A stretch of DNA of 64,000 bases from contig NZ_JASGIV010000001.1 in assembly GCF_047654805.1 (NCBI RefSeq), positions 3,286,001 to 3,350,000 on the forward strand, in the 5' to 3' direction. Made by a program: the position numbers and the translations under genes. Below, in pieces: positions 42,493 through 50,487 of this stretch. Positions within the stretch are counted from its first letter, which is position 1. Every line of letters starts with the position of its first letter. Under the pieces are notes generated by a model. The model saw nothing but the letters and a program-made list of their open reading frames with translations. It was not told the origin of the DNA and did no database searches. This DNA comes from Pelomonas sp047654805. Lineage in GTDB: Bacteria > Pseudomonadota > Gammaproteobacteria > Burkholderiales > Burkholderiaceae_C.

Positions 42493-42828
42493 TCAGGGTT
42501 GGAGGGAGGGGCGCGACTGCGCGCGCATCTGCTTCCAGGCGTGGAAGCTGTCCCAGGCGGACTGCATGGCCAGCAGGAAGGCGGCGTCGCTGCCGAACAC
42601 GAGGGCGCAGCGCAGCGCTGTGTCGGGCGACACCCCGCGCTGGCCATGGACGATCTCGTGCAGGCGGCGGCGCGACATGCCTAGGCGCCGCGCGGCGTCG
42701 CTCTGGTTGATCGCCAGCGGCGCCAGGTAGTGCCGCTGCAGGAAACGCCCCGGGTGCGGTGGCAGGCGCACCGGAACACCCGCGGGCGGCTGCCGCAGGT
42801 AGTTCCCGGTGCGCTGCACGAGGTTCAT
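42493..42828 (-). CDS. HigA-like XRE helix-turn-helix protein inside the hox operon
   Basis: 111 aa. The sequence HPGRFLQRHYLAPLAINQSD, then AARRLGMSRRRLHEIVHG and VSPDTALRCALVFG matches the HigA/VapI branch of XRE regulators; the C-terminal QSAWDSFHAWKQ resembles the QNAYD helix of HigA. No HigB-type toxin gene is adjacent. It sits between hoxZ and hoxM with gaps of 7 and 11 bases, so it is co-transcribed with the hydrogenase genes. This position is not part of the Cupriavidus hox layout as I know it. It may regulate the operon or be a stranded antitoxin. Confidence 0.88.
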   Translation of the reverse strand: MNLVQRTGNYLRQPPAGVPVRLPPHPGRFLQRHYLAPLAINQSDAARRLGMSRRRLHEIVHGQRGVSPDTALRCALVFGSDAAFLLAMQSAWDSFHAWKQMRAQSRPSLQP

Positions 42829-42835
42829 GCCACCC

Positions 42836-43570
42836 TCAGTCCTTGAAGGTGCGGTGGCCGGAGATCATGGTGCTGACCACGCTGGAGCGGCCCATGATGT
42901 CCTCGCGGATGGCCGCGTAGACGTGCAGGATCACGAAGATGATCAGCGCCCACATGCCCAGGTGGTGCCAGGTGTGCACGTCCTGCGACTGGCCGAACAG
43001 CGGGATCACCCAGCCGAACAGCTTGTCCTGCCACGAGCCCATCTGCGCACCTTCCGCATACAGCGCGAAGCCGGTGACGATCATGAACACCGTCAGCACG
43101 AAGAAGCCGAAGAACATCGCGAAGCGCGCCAGCGGGTTGTGGCCCACGTAGCGCCCCGGGCGCGAGCTGAGGAAGGCATACCACTTCACCATGCCCCAGA
43201 CCTCGACCCAGTAGTCGCGCCGGAACAGCGGCACCCAGAACAGCTCGCGGGCGTGGTGGTTACCCACCACGGCCCAGTACAGCCGGCCGAGGATGCCCAC
43301 GGCCAGCAGGTAGCCGGCGGCGAAGTGGGCGAAGCGGATGTAGCCCATCAGGTAGTTCGCGCTGGCCTCGCCCGGCTGCGTGGGCAACGGCGAGCCGATG
43401 AAGTAGCCGGTGATGGCCAGCACGGTGATGGCCAGCGCATTGATCCAGTGCCAGATGCGCACCGGCGCTTCGTAGACGTAGACCGACTTGATGGAGCGGG
43501 CCTCGGCGACGGTGTGCTCGTCGTCGGCCGCATCGTGGCCCAGGCCGTGATGGGTCGTGGTGTTGGACAT
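42836..43570 (-). CDS. hoxZ: HoxZ, hydrogenase cytochrome b subunit
   Basis: 244 aa HupC/HyaC/HydC-type diheme cytochrome b with four membrane helices. Marks are RIWHWINALAITVLAITGYFIG, RFAHFAAGYLLAVGILGRLYW, ARFAMFFGFFVLTVFMIVTG and HTWHHLGMWALIIFVILHVYAA, supplying the heme-ligand His residues. It anchors HoxKG to the periplasmic side of the inner membrane and passes electrons to quinone. The start at 43570 lies 26 bases after the hupE stop. Confidence 0.96.
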   Translation of the reverse strand: MSNTTTHHGLGHDAADDEHTVAEARSIKSVYVYEAPVRIWHWINALAITVLAITGYFIGSPLPTQPGEASANYLMGYIRFAHFAAGYLLAVGILGRLYWAVVGNHHARELFWVPLFRRDYWVEVWGMVKWYAFLSSRPGRYVGHNPLARFAMFFGFFVLTVFMIVTGFALYAEGAQMGSWQDKLFGWVIPLFGQSQDVHTWHHLGMWALIIFVILHVYAAIREDIMGRSSVVSTMISGHRTFKD

Positions 43571-43596
43571 GGCGGTGGCCTCCTGCGGCGGCCGGC

Positions 43597-44205
43597 TCAG
43601 AGCCGCCCGGCCAACATGGCCAGGCCGCTGGCACCGACGAAGCCCGCCGTGGCGCGCCAGGCCCAGGCGCGGCTGCGCTGCAGCCAGCCGCCGGCAGCAA
43701 GGCCCACGCCGTGCAACAGCGCCGACGCCACCATGAAGCCCACCGCATAGCCCGCGAAGGACTGGCCCGGAGCCAGCTCTGCGCCGTGCGCCATGCCGTG
43801 CATCGCCGCGGCCATGCCGACCAGGGCCAGCCCGGCCGGCACCGGCAGCCGTGCCGCCGGGTGACGGGCCGCGATCATCAGCGCGCCCAGCGCGACGACG
43901 GAAACGGCCACGGCGGCCTCCAGGCCGGGCAGCATCAGCCCGAACTGCGGCAGCGCCGCGCCCAGCAGCAGCATCACGAGGAAGACGGCCGGGCCGGCCA
44001 GGCGGCGGCCGGCCGGTAGCGCAGCGGCCGACCACACGCCCACGGCCGCCATGGCCAGCAGGTGGTCGAAGCCGGAGAAGGGATGGGCGAAGCCCTCCAC
44101 GAGGCCCTGGGCATCATGCCCCGGGTGGGCCTGGGCGGCGCCCGCCGCCAGTAGGGCCAGCGCGGCGATGCCACCGCGGCGGACGAGGATCTTGGTGTCG
44201 TGCAT
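43597..44205 (-). CDS. hupE: HupE/UreJ-family nickel transporter
   Basis: 202 aa. Signal-like first helix (VRRGGIAALALLAAGAAQAH), then the HupE motif HPFSGFDHLLAMAAVGVW, and a second His motif MAAAMHGMAHGAEL, with six to seven helices overall. HupE proteins take up Ni2+ for hydrogenase. The gene is inserted between hoxG and hoxZ, 29 and 26 bases from them, so nickel supply is co-expressed with the enzyme. Cupriavidus uses a separate HoxN permease instead; none is seen here. The start has GGAGA about 8 bases upstream. Confidence 0.93.
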   Translation of the reverse strand: MHDTKILVRRGGIAALALLAAGAAQAHPGHDAQGLVEGFAHPFSGFDHLLAMAAVGVWSAAALPAGRRLAGPAVFLVMLLLGAALPQFGLMLPGLEAAVAVSVVALGALMIAARHPAARLPVPAGLALVGMAAAMHGMAHGAELAPGQSFAGYAVGFMVASALLHGVGLAAGGWLQRSRAWAWRATAGFVGASGLAMLAGRL

Positions 44206-44234
44206 GTCGTTGTCTCCGGGTCTTGTCGTCGGGT

Positions 44235-46091
44235 TCAGCGCACCTTGACGCTGGTGAGCTCTTGGCCGTCGGGGCTCATCACATGCGTGGAGCAGGCCAG
44301 GCAGGGGTCGAAGGAGTGGAGCGTGCGCAGGATCTCCACCGGCTGCTCCGGGTTGACCATGGGCGTGTTCATCAGGCTGGCCTCGAAGGCGCCGATCTGG
44401 CCCTTGGTGTCGCGCGGCGAGCCGTTCCAGGTGGTGGGCACCACGCACTGGTAGTTCTCGATGCGGCCGTCCTTGATCTTGATCCAGTGGCCCAAGGCGC
44501 CGCGCGGCGCGGCCACCGTGCCCACGCCCTTGGCCTCCTTGGGCCAGGTGGACGGGTCCCACTTCTCGACGTTGGCGGTGGCCGTGTCGCCGGCCTTGAT
44601 GTTGGCGATCATCTCCTTGTAGTCGTCCAGCATCATTTCGCCGCAGTACTGCGACTCCAGCGCGCGGGCCAGCGTGCGGCCGATGGTGGTGGGCAGCAGC
44701 TGCTTGGCCGTGTAATCGGTCGTCGGCAGCCCCAGGGCCTTGGGGAAGTCGGTGTTGATGATGCGGGCCGAGCTCTCGATCTGCTCCTTCACGCGCTGCG
44801 AGTACTTGTGGCCCTTGAGCGCATGGGCATAGCCCAGGATGTAGCGCGACAGCGGGCCCACCTCCACCGCATGGCCGCGCCAGCGCGGCGACTTGATCCA
44901 GGAGTACTTGGCGCTCTCGTCCAGCTCCTTGATGTCGGTGCGCGTGCCCTTGGTCTTGTCGCCCAGCACGTAGTTGGGCTCGGTGACGCCGTCCCAGGGA
45001 TGCAGGCCGCGCGACTCGTCCGCGTACTTGTACCAACTGTGCGGCACGAACTCCTGCACCTGCTCGGGGTCGCGCGGGTCGACCGGGTGGATCTCGTCCC
45101 AGTTGCCGTTCAGGATGGCGCCGCCCGGCAGCTGCTGGGTATCGTGCTGGCCCATCACCTTCTCGTAGGTGCCGTAGTCCATCACGTTTGTGGCCGCCAG
45201 GCCGCCGCCGTGCAGCCAGCCGGCCTGCTTGTAGATGGTGCCGATGGCCAGCACGTCCGGGATATAGACGTTGTTGTTGAACTCGATCATTTCCCGGATG
45301 CGGGCCTCGACAAAGTTCAGGCGCTCCATCGTGATGGGGGCACCGACCGCACCGTTGCCGTCGATGTTGATGGCGCACGGCACGCCGCCCACCAGGTAGT
45401 TGGGGTGCGGGTTCTTGCCGCCGAAGATGGTATGCACCTTCACCCATTCCTTCTGCAGGTCCAGCGCCTCCAGGTAGTGGGTCACCGCCATCAGGTTGGC
45501 CTCGGGCGGCAGCACATAGGCCTTGCTGCCCCAGTAGCCGTTCATGAAGGGGCCGAGCTGGCCGCTCTCGACGAACTTCTTCAGCCGGTTCTGGATGTCG
45601 CGGAAGTAGCCCGGCGACGACAGCGGATGCGACGGCGACACCGTCTGCTGCAGCTCGCTCGTCTTCTTGGGGTCGGCCTTCAGCGCCGAGACGACGTCCA
45701 CCCAGTCCAGCGCATGCAGGTGGTAGAAGTGCACAGCGTGATCGTGCACCTGCAGCGTCTTGGCCATGATCTCGCGGATCAGGTAGGCGTTCTTGGGGAT
45801 GGTGATGCCCAGCGCGTCTTCCACCGCGCGCACCGAGGTCAGCGCATGGCAGCCCGTGCAGACGCCGCAAATTCGCTCGACGAAGGCCCAGGCGTCGCGC
45901 GGGTCGCGGCCCTTCAGGATGACCTCCAGCCCGCGCCACATCGTGCCGGTGGAGACGGCGTTGCGGATCACGTTGTTGCTGTCGACGTTGACCTCGCAGC
46001 GCATGTGGCCCTCGATGCGGGTCACCGGATCGACGACGATGCGCCGCCCGGTGTTGTCCATCTTGAAGCCTTGAGTTTCGTAAGCACCCAT
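44235..46091 (-). CDS. hoxG: HoxG, membrane-bound [NiFe]-hydrogenase large subunit
   Basis: 618 aa, the size I recall for Cupriavidus HoxG. It carries the nickel-binding pairs RICGVCTGCHA near residue 75 and DPCLACSTH near the C-terminus, followed by a 15-residue extension (VMSPDGQELTSVKVR) that HoxM removes. RIEGHMRCEVN and HDHAVHFYHLHALDW are further signature stretches. It splits H2 at the NiFe centre in the periplasm after co-export with HoxK. The start at 46091 lies 14 bases after the hoxK stop; an ATG 11 codons later is also in frame. Confidence 0.98.
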   Translation of the reverse strand: MGAYETQGFKMDNTGRRIVVDPVTRIEGHMRCEVNVDSNNVIRNAVSTGTMWRGLEVILKGRDPRDAWAFVERICGVCTGCHALTSVRAVEDALGITIPKNAYLIREIMAKTLQVHDHAVHFYHLHALDWVDVVSALKADPKKTSELQQTVSPSHPLSSPGYFRDIQNRLKKFVESGQLGPFMNGYWGSKAYVLPPEANLMAVTHYLEALDLQKEWVKVHTIFGGKNPHPNYLVGGVPCAINIDGNGAVGAPITMERLNFVEARIREMIEFNNNVYIPDVLAIGTIYKQAGWLHGGGLAATNVMDYGTYEKVMGQHDTQQLPGGAILNGNWDEIHPVDPRDPEQVQEFVPHSWYKYADESRGLHPWDGVTEPNYVLGDKTKGTRTDIKELDESAKYSWIKSPRWRGHAVEVGPLSRYILGYAHALKGHKYSQRVKEQIESSARIINTDFPKALGLPTTDYTAKQLLPTTIGRTLARALESQYCGEMMLDDYKEMIANIKAGDTATANVEKWDPSTWPKEAKGVGTVAAPRGALGHWIKIKDGRIENYQCVVPTTWNGSPRDTKGQIGAFEASLMNTPMVNPEQPVEILRTLHSFDPCLACSTHVMSPDGQELTSVKVR

Positions 46092-46105
46092 GAGTCGTCT
46101 CGCTC

Positions 46106-47206
46106 TCAGACCTTGCTGGTCGTGTCGTTGTTCTGTTCGCGTGTCTGCTCGCGTTTTTGCGAGGCGCGCTTGATGACCGACGCGGCGGCATGCGCCACGG
46201 CGGCGGCGCCCACCACGCCCGCGGCCGCACCACCCACCTGGTCGGCGTTGGCCTCGATGCCGAACTGGTGGATGTCGGTCAGGCGGTTGTAGAACGAGCC
46301 CTTGTCCCAGAAGCCGTCTTCCGAACAGCCGATGCAGCCGTGGCCGGCCTTGATCGGGAAGCTGGTGCCCTCGTTCCACTGCACGGTGGAGCAGGCGTTG
46401 TACGTGGTCGGCCCCTTGCAGCCGACCTTGTACAGGCAGTAGCCCTTGCGCGCGGACTCGTCGTCGAAATGCTCGACGAACTGGCCGGCGTCGAAGTGGG
46501 GCCGGCGATAACACTTGTCGTGGATGCGCTGGCTGTAGAACATCTTCGGGCGGCCCTGGCGGTCCAGCTCGGGGATGCGGTCGAAGGTCAGCATGTAGGT
46601 GATGACGCCCGTCATCACCTCGGCGATGGGCGGGCAGCCCGGCACCTTGATGATGGGCTTGTCGAAGATCACCTTGTGCACTGGCGTGGCCTGCGTCGGG
46701 TTGGGCTTGGCCGCCTGCACGCAGCCCCAGCTCGCGCAGCTGCCCCAGCTGATGATGGCCTTGGCGTCCTTGGCGACGTGCTTGAGCTGCTCGATAAAGG
46801 GCTTGCCGCCGATGATGCAGCTCATGCCATCCTGGTTGAGCGGCGGGTTGCCCTCCACGGCCAGGATGTAGTTGCCCTTGTACTTCGTCATGATCTCTTC
46901 GAGGATGGCCTCGGCCTGGTGGCCGGCAGCGGCCATCAGCGTGTCGTCGTAGTCCAGCGAGATCATCGAAAGCACCACGTCCTTGGCGAGCGGGTGCGCG
47001 GAGCGGATGAAGGACTCGGAGCAGCAGGTGCATTCCAGGCCGTGCAGCCACAGCACCGGCGTGCGCGGCTTGGTCTCCATCGCGTGGGCGATCTGCGGCA
47101 CGAAGGCCGGGCCGAGACCCAGCGACGTGGCAGTGAGCGAGCAGTACTTCAGCAGGCTGCGGCGCGAGATGCCTTGCCGGCGCATGACCTCGTAGAAGGT
47201 TTCCAT
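46106..47206 (-). CDS. hoxK: HoxK, O2-tolerant hydrogenase small subunit
   Basis: 366 aa. A twin-arginine signal (SRRSLLK, Arg15-Arg16) is cleaved after AHA42. The mature protein has CTCC, giving Cys17, Cys19 and Cys20, plus GSCASWGC (Cys115 and Cys120 region) and VPGCPPI. The two extra Cys (19 and 120) mark the [4Fe-3S] proximal cluster of O2-tolerant enzymes. Distal and medial ligands are present (HDKCYRR, GYCLYKVGCKG, CSTVQWNEG, HGCIGCSEDGFW). A C-terminal membrane helix (AAAGVVGAAAVAHAAASV) anchors the enzyme. It is the first gene of the operon, with a sigma54-like element 68 bases upstream. Confidence 0.98.
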   Translation of the reverse strand: METFYEVMRRQGISRRSLLKYCSLTATSLGLGPAFVPQIAHAMETKPRTPVLWLHGLECTCCSESFIRSAHPLAKDVVLSMISLDYDDTLMAAAGHQAEAILEEIMTKYKGNYILAVEGNPPLNQDGMSCIIGGKPFIEQLKHVAKDAKAIISWGSCASWGCVQAAKPNPTQATPVHKVIFDKPIIKVPGCPPIAEVMTGVITYMLTFDRIPELDRQGRPKMFYSQRIHDKCYRRPHFDAGQFVEHFDDESARKGYCLYKVGCKGPTTYNACSTVQWNEGTSFPIKAGHGCIGCSEDGFWDKGSFYNRLTDIHQFGIEANADQVGGAAAGVVGAAAVAHAAASVIKRASQKREQTREQNNDTTSKV

Positions 47207-47273
47207 CTGGGCTTGTCTCCTTGGCCTCTGTTGGGTGTTGTCGGGTGCCGCCCCTCGGCGGATGAATCAGTGC

Positions 47274-47290
47274 ATACAAGTCGCGCGCCA
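47274..47290 (-). promoter_or_regulatory. Sigma54 -24/-12 promoter element for hoxK
   Basis: On the minus strand TGGCGCGCGACTTGTAT matches the TGGCACG-N4-TTGCW consensus, with one change in the -24 part (G for A) and GT in place of GC at -12. The element ends 68 bases before the hoxK start. The operon encodes the sigma54 activator HoxA, and hoxK promoters in related bacteria are sigma54 dependent. Confidence 0.6.
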
Positions 47291-47322
47291 GCCCTGCGCC
47301 GCCCAGGGAAAACACCGAACGA

Positions 47323-47334
47323 GGCTTGCAAGCC
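47323..47334. promoter_or_regulatory. Palindrome upstream of the hoxK promoter
   Basis: GGCTTGCAAGCC is a perfect 12-base palindrome lying about 30-60 bases upstream of the -24 element. Its position fits an activator site, for example for HoxA; identity is not established. Confidence 0.35.
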
Positions 47335-47335
47335 C

Positions 47336-47349
47336 TTGATCTGGCTCAA
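47336..47349. promoter_or_regulatory. FNR/CRP-type site upstream of hoxK
   Basis: TTGATCTGGCTCAA matches the FNR consensus TTGAT-N4-ATCAA at nine of ten positions and is flanked by C and G that extend the symmetry (CTTGA...TCAAG). It lies about 130 bases before hoxK and one base from the GGCTTGCAAGCC palindrome. It suggests oxygen-dependent control through an FNR/Anr-type regulator. Confidence 0.55.
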
Positions 47350-47432
47350 GAAAAATAGGGGGGCCGGCGAAGCGCCGCGCCTCCGATGCAAACAGCGCTT
47401 CCAGAGGCACGGGCGCAATGGAAGCCACGCTT

Positions 47433-49025
47433 TCAGTCGAGATGCCAGACGCCGATGGCCGCCTGCAGCCGTGCCGTCTCCTGCCGGGCCGCCGCGCTGG
47501 CCGCCACGCTGTCGCCCGCCAGCGTCGCGTTGAGCCGGGTCGAGCCGTCCAGCGCCCGCAGCCGCTCGTTGATCTGCTGCACGCCCTCGGACTGGGCCTG
47601 GGCGGCCTGGCGGATCTGCGCCACCAGCCCGCCCAGCGCACGGATGCGCTGCGCGGCGCCATCGACCTTGGCGGCCATGTCATGCGCCAGCCGCAGGCCG
47701 GCCTCGGTCTTGTCGCGCGATTCGCCGCTCAGCGCGCGGATCTCCTGCGCCGCATCGCCGCTGCCGCGCGCCAGCGCACGCACCTCGGCCGCGACGACAG
47801 CGAACGTGCGACCCAGCTCCCTGTCGCGGCTGGCCGCCGCGGCGGCATTCAAGGCCAGAATGCCGGTCTGCACCGAGATCGCGTCGATGCGGCCGCTGAT
47901 CTCGGCGATGCGCTCGCCGAAGGCCGAGATGTCCTGCATGGAGGCCTGCAGCGTGCGCGCGATGGCGCAGGCGTCTTCCGTTTCCGCGATGGCCAGCTGC
48001 GACGTCTCGTGCGCCCCGCGCGCCGACTCAGCCGTGCCGGTGCTCAGCGCGTCGATGGCCGCGGTGTGCCGGGCAGCGTCGCCGACGTTGCCCGACTGCT
48101 CGGCCGAGCGCTCCGCCAGCCGCTCCGCGCCGTCGGCCAGGCCCGCCACCTGCGCGCCGACCTGCGCGGCATGGTCGTGCGCGTCGCGCAGCACGGCCGC
48201 CATCTTGGCGACGAGCTGGTTCAGCGCGCGGTTCAGGTCGCGCAGCTCGCCGGCGCGCGGGCTGTCGTCGAAGGGGCGGTGGATGTCGCCGCCGGCAATG
48301 GCCGTGGCCGCGCTGCACGACGCGCGCAGGGGCTTCACGATGCGGCCCTGGAAGTAGACGGCGATGGCACCCGAGGCCAGGATGCCCAGCAGCCCGCTGG
48401 CGATGGCCCAGGGCCGCCAGCCGCCCCAGGCGGCCAGCAGCGCCACTGCGAGCCGAGGCGCGAGCGCGCCGGCCACCAGCGCCGCGAAAAGCAGCGCCAG
48501 CAGCCCGGCCGAGCCCTGCACGCGTCGCTGCACGGGCAGGTCCAGCGGGTTGCGCAGCGCGTGCAGCCAGGTGGCCCAGCCGGTCTCGACGATGCGGCCC
48601 TGGCGGATCTGGTGCTGCACGCCGCCACCCGACTGCCACGCGCGGTAGACGGCGTCCGCGCGCTCGACCTCCTGCGCCGAGGGCGGCAGCTGGATGGAGG
48701 TGTAGCCCAGCGCCTCGTCGCCGCGCCGCGCCGGGATGACGTTGGCCTGCACCCAGTAGTCGCCGCCGTCCCGGTGGCGGTTGCGGATCAGCCCCGTCCA
48801 CGGCTGGCCGCGCCGCAGCGAGGCCCACAGGTCAGCAAACACGCGCGAGGGCATGTCCGGGTGGCGCACCACGCTGTGCGGCGCGCCAACGACCTGCTCG
48901 ATGGCCAGGCCGGAGGCGCGCTGGAAAGAGGAGTTGGCGTAGGTGATGCGGCCCTGCGCATCTGTGACGGTGACGATGGGTGCGCCGCCCGCGCCGGCGG
49001 CCGCGGGGTGCGGTAGGTGGGGCAC
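47433..49025 (-). CDS. Aer-like PAS chemoreceptor (methyl-accepting type)
   Basis: 530 aa from a GTG start at 49025, chosen because GGAG lies 8 bases upstream and the product begins like Aer. A PAS domain (about 15-115; VTDAQGRITYANSSFQ, VRHPDMPSRVFADLW, DYWVQANVIP) leads to two membrane helices (about 175-240). A HAMP-like segment (RIVKPLRASCSAATAIAGGD) and the cytoplasmic signalling hairpin follow (ILALNAAAAASRDRELGRTFAVVAAEVRALA in parts). Aer-type receptors sense redox or energy state. The gene precedes the hoxK promoter on the same strand and ends 226 bases before hoxK. Confidence 0.9.
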   Translation of the reverse strand: MPHLPHPAAAGAGGAPIVTVTDAQGRITYANSSFQRASGLAIEQVVGAPHSVVRHPDMPSRVFADLWASLRRGQPWTGLIRNRHRDGGDYWVQANVIPARRGDEALGYTSIQLPPSAQEVERADAVYRAWQSGGGVQHQIRQGRIVETGWATWLHALRNPLDLPVQRRVQGSAGLLALLFAALVAGALAPRLAVALLAAWGGWRPWAIASGLLGILASGAIAVYFQGRIVKPLRASCSAATAIAGGDIHRPFDDSPRAGELRDLNRALNQLVAKMAAVLRDAHDHAAQVGAQVAGLADGAERLAERSAEQSGNVGDAARHTAAIDALSTGTAESARGAHETSQLAIAETEDACAIARTLQASMQDISAFGERIAEISGRIDAISVQTGILALNAAAAASRDRELGRTFAVVAAEVRALARGSGDAAQEIRALSGESRDKTEAGLRLAHDMAAKVDGAAQRIRALGGLVAQIRQAAQAQSEGVQQINERLRALDGSTRLNATLAGDSVAASAAARQETARLQAAIGVWHLD

Positions 49026-49185
49026 GAGGATGTCTCCGGATCTGCTTGTTGTGAGCAGCCGCCATGCAAGCTCTGCGCCCGCGCCGCCGCGCCGGGGCCA
49101 CCTGCCGCCATCGGTCACACCCATGCCGGGGCGGCCTCGCAACCGGAAGGCGCGCTTCCAGCCGCCCTGCCCCGCCAAGCCCCCT

Positions 49186-50487
49186 TCAGTGCGCCGTGGC
49201 GAGATGCCGGCGCAGCCGGCGCAGGTTGACCACCACGGCCAACGCGACGAACGGCACCGTGGCGCCGACAACCCAGGCCTCGTTGGCGCCCACGGCCTTG
49301 GCCAGCGGCTTGAGGGCGTAGGCCGCCAGGCCCACGCCGTAGTAGGTCATCGCGATGACGGACAACCCTTCCACCATCTCCTGCAGGCGCAGCTGCAGGC
49401 CCTGGCGGCGGTCCAGCGAGGCCAGCAGCGACTGGTTCTGGCGCTCGCGTTCGACCTCGGAGCGCGTCTGCAGCAGCTGCGCGGCACGGGCGATGCGCTT
49501 GGACAGCTCGGCCTGCCTGGCCGCCGTCGCGGCGCAGCTCTCGATGGCGGGGCGGAAGCGCCGGTCCAGGAACTCTGACAGCGGCTGCAGCCCCGGCACC
49601 ACGGCTTCCCGCAGCTCGGCCATGCGGCGGTCCACGATGCCGCCGTAGGCCCGCGTCGCCGAGAAGCGCGCACCGTGGTCGGCCAGCGCGTGCTCCACGC
49701 GGGCAGCCAGCGCCACCAGCTCGTTCAGCAGCGCCTCGTCGCCGTCCGCCGCGCTGCGGAAGCGCTCCATCAGCGAGGCAAGTTCCTCCTCCTCCGCGCC
49801 CAGCTCGCCCATGCGGCGCGCAGCCAGCGGCAGGCTCAGCAGCGCCATCATGCGGTAGGTGTCGATCTCGACCAGGCGCTGCGCGGTGCGGCCGGCGCGG
49901 CGGCGGTTCAGCGCGTGGTCGAACACCAGGAAGCGGGTCACACCGTCGACGGCGCGCAGGTCCGTCACCACCGTGGCCGCGCCGTCGGCGATGCGGTTGC
50001 CCACCACCAGCTCGTTGCCGAACAGCGGCGCCACCTCGCGCACATGCGGCGGCTCGCCCGCGCAGGGCAACAGCGCCACCAGCGTGGCGGCCACCATCTC
50101 GCCGGGCAGCCGCGCCAGCCAGCCCTCGGGCAGTGCGGCCAGCCAGGCGGTGTCGAAGGCCTCGCCCAGCGCTGCCGGGCCGCTTTCGGCGAACACGCTG
50201 AAGCTGAAGAACTCGGTGTGCCGTTCCCACTTGATGCGCAGCCCGCGCCACTGCAGGCGCAGGTGGGTGGCGCCCCGGGCATCGGCGGCGGCGGCGTCCA
50301 GCTCGGCGAGGTGGGCCAGGCATTGCGCGTCCTGCGCGGCATCGACGCGCAGCGTGGCGACGGACAGCACGCAGCCCGGCGACGACAGCGTCTCGAAAGG
50401 ACGCGCGTGCAGCTCGTCGGCAAGCCGCTGGCGCTGCGGCAGTTCGGGAGGAAGGGTCAGGGATCGCGGGACAGGCAGGGTGTTCAT
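49186..50487 (-). CDS. DUF3422 family membrane protein
   Basis: 433 aa. The N-terminal HxRP motif (LADELHARPFETL) and the following WERHTEFFSFSVF are typical of DUF3422. A long helical region with coiled-coil tendency (about 230-370) precedes two C-terminal membrane helices (LSVIAMTYYGVGLAAYAL; VVGATVPFVALAVVVNL). The function is unknown. It overlaps the cbbR stop by 4 bases (ATGA), so it is translated with cbbR. The topology suggests an inner-membrane protein with a large cytoplasmic domain. Confidence 0.85.
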   Translation of the reverse strand: MNTLPVPRSLTLPPELPQRQRLADELHARPFETLSSPGCVLSVATLRVDAAQDAQCLAHLAELDAAAADARGATHLRLQWRGLRIKWERHTEFFSFSVFAESGPAALGEAFDTAWLAALPEGWLARLPGEMVAATLVALLPCAGEPPHVREVAPLFGNELVVGNRIADGAATVVTDLRAVDGVTRFLVFDHALNRRRAGRTAQRLVEIDTYRMMALLSLPLAARRMGELGAEEEELASLMERFRSAADGDEALLNELVALAARVEHALADHGARFSATRAYGGIVDRRMAELREAVVPGLQPLSEFLDRRFRPAIESCAATAARQAELSKRIARAAQLLQTRSEVERERQNQSLLASLDRRQGLQLRLQEMVEGLSVIAMTYYGVGLAAYALKPLAKAVGANEAWVVGATVPFVALAVVVNLRRLRRHLATAH

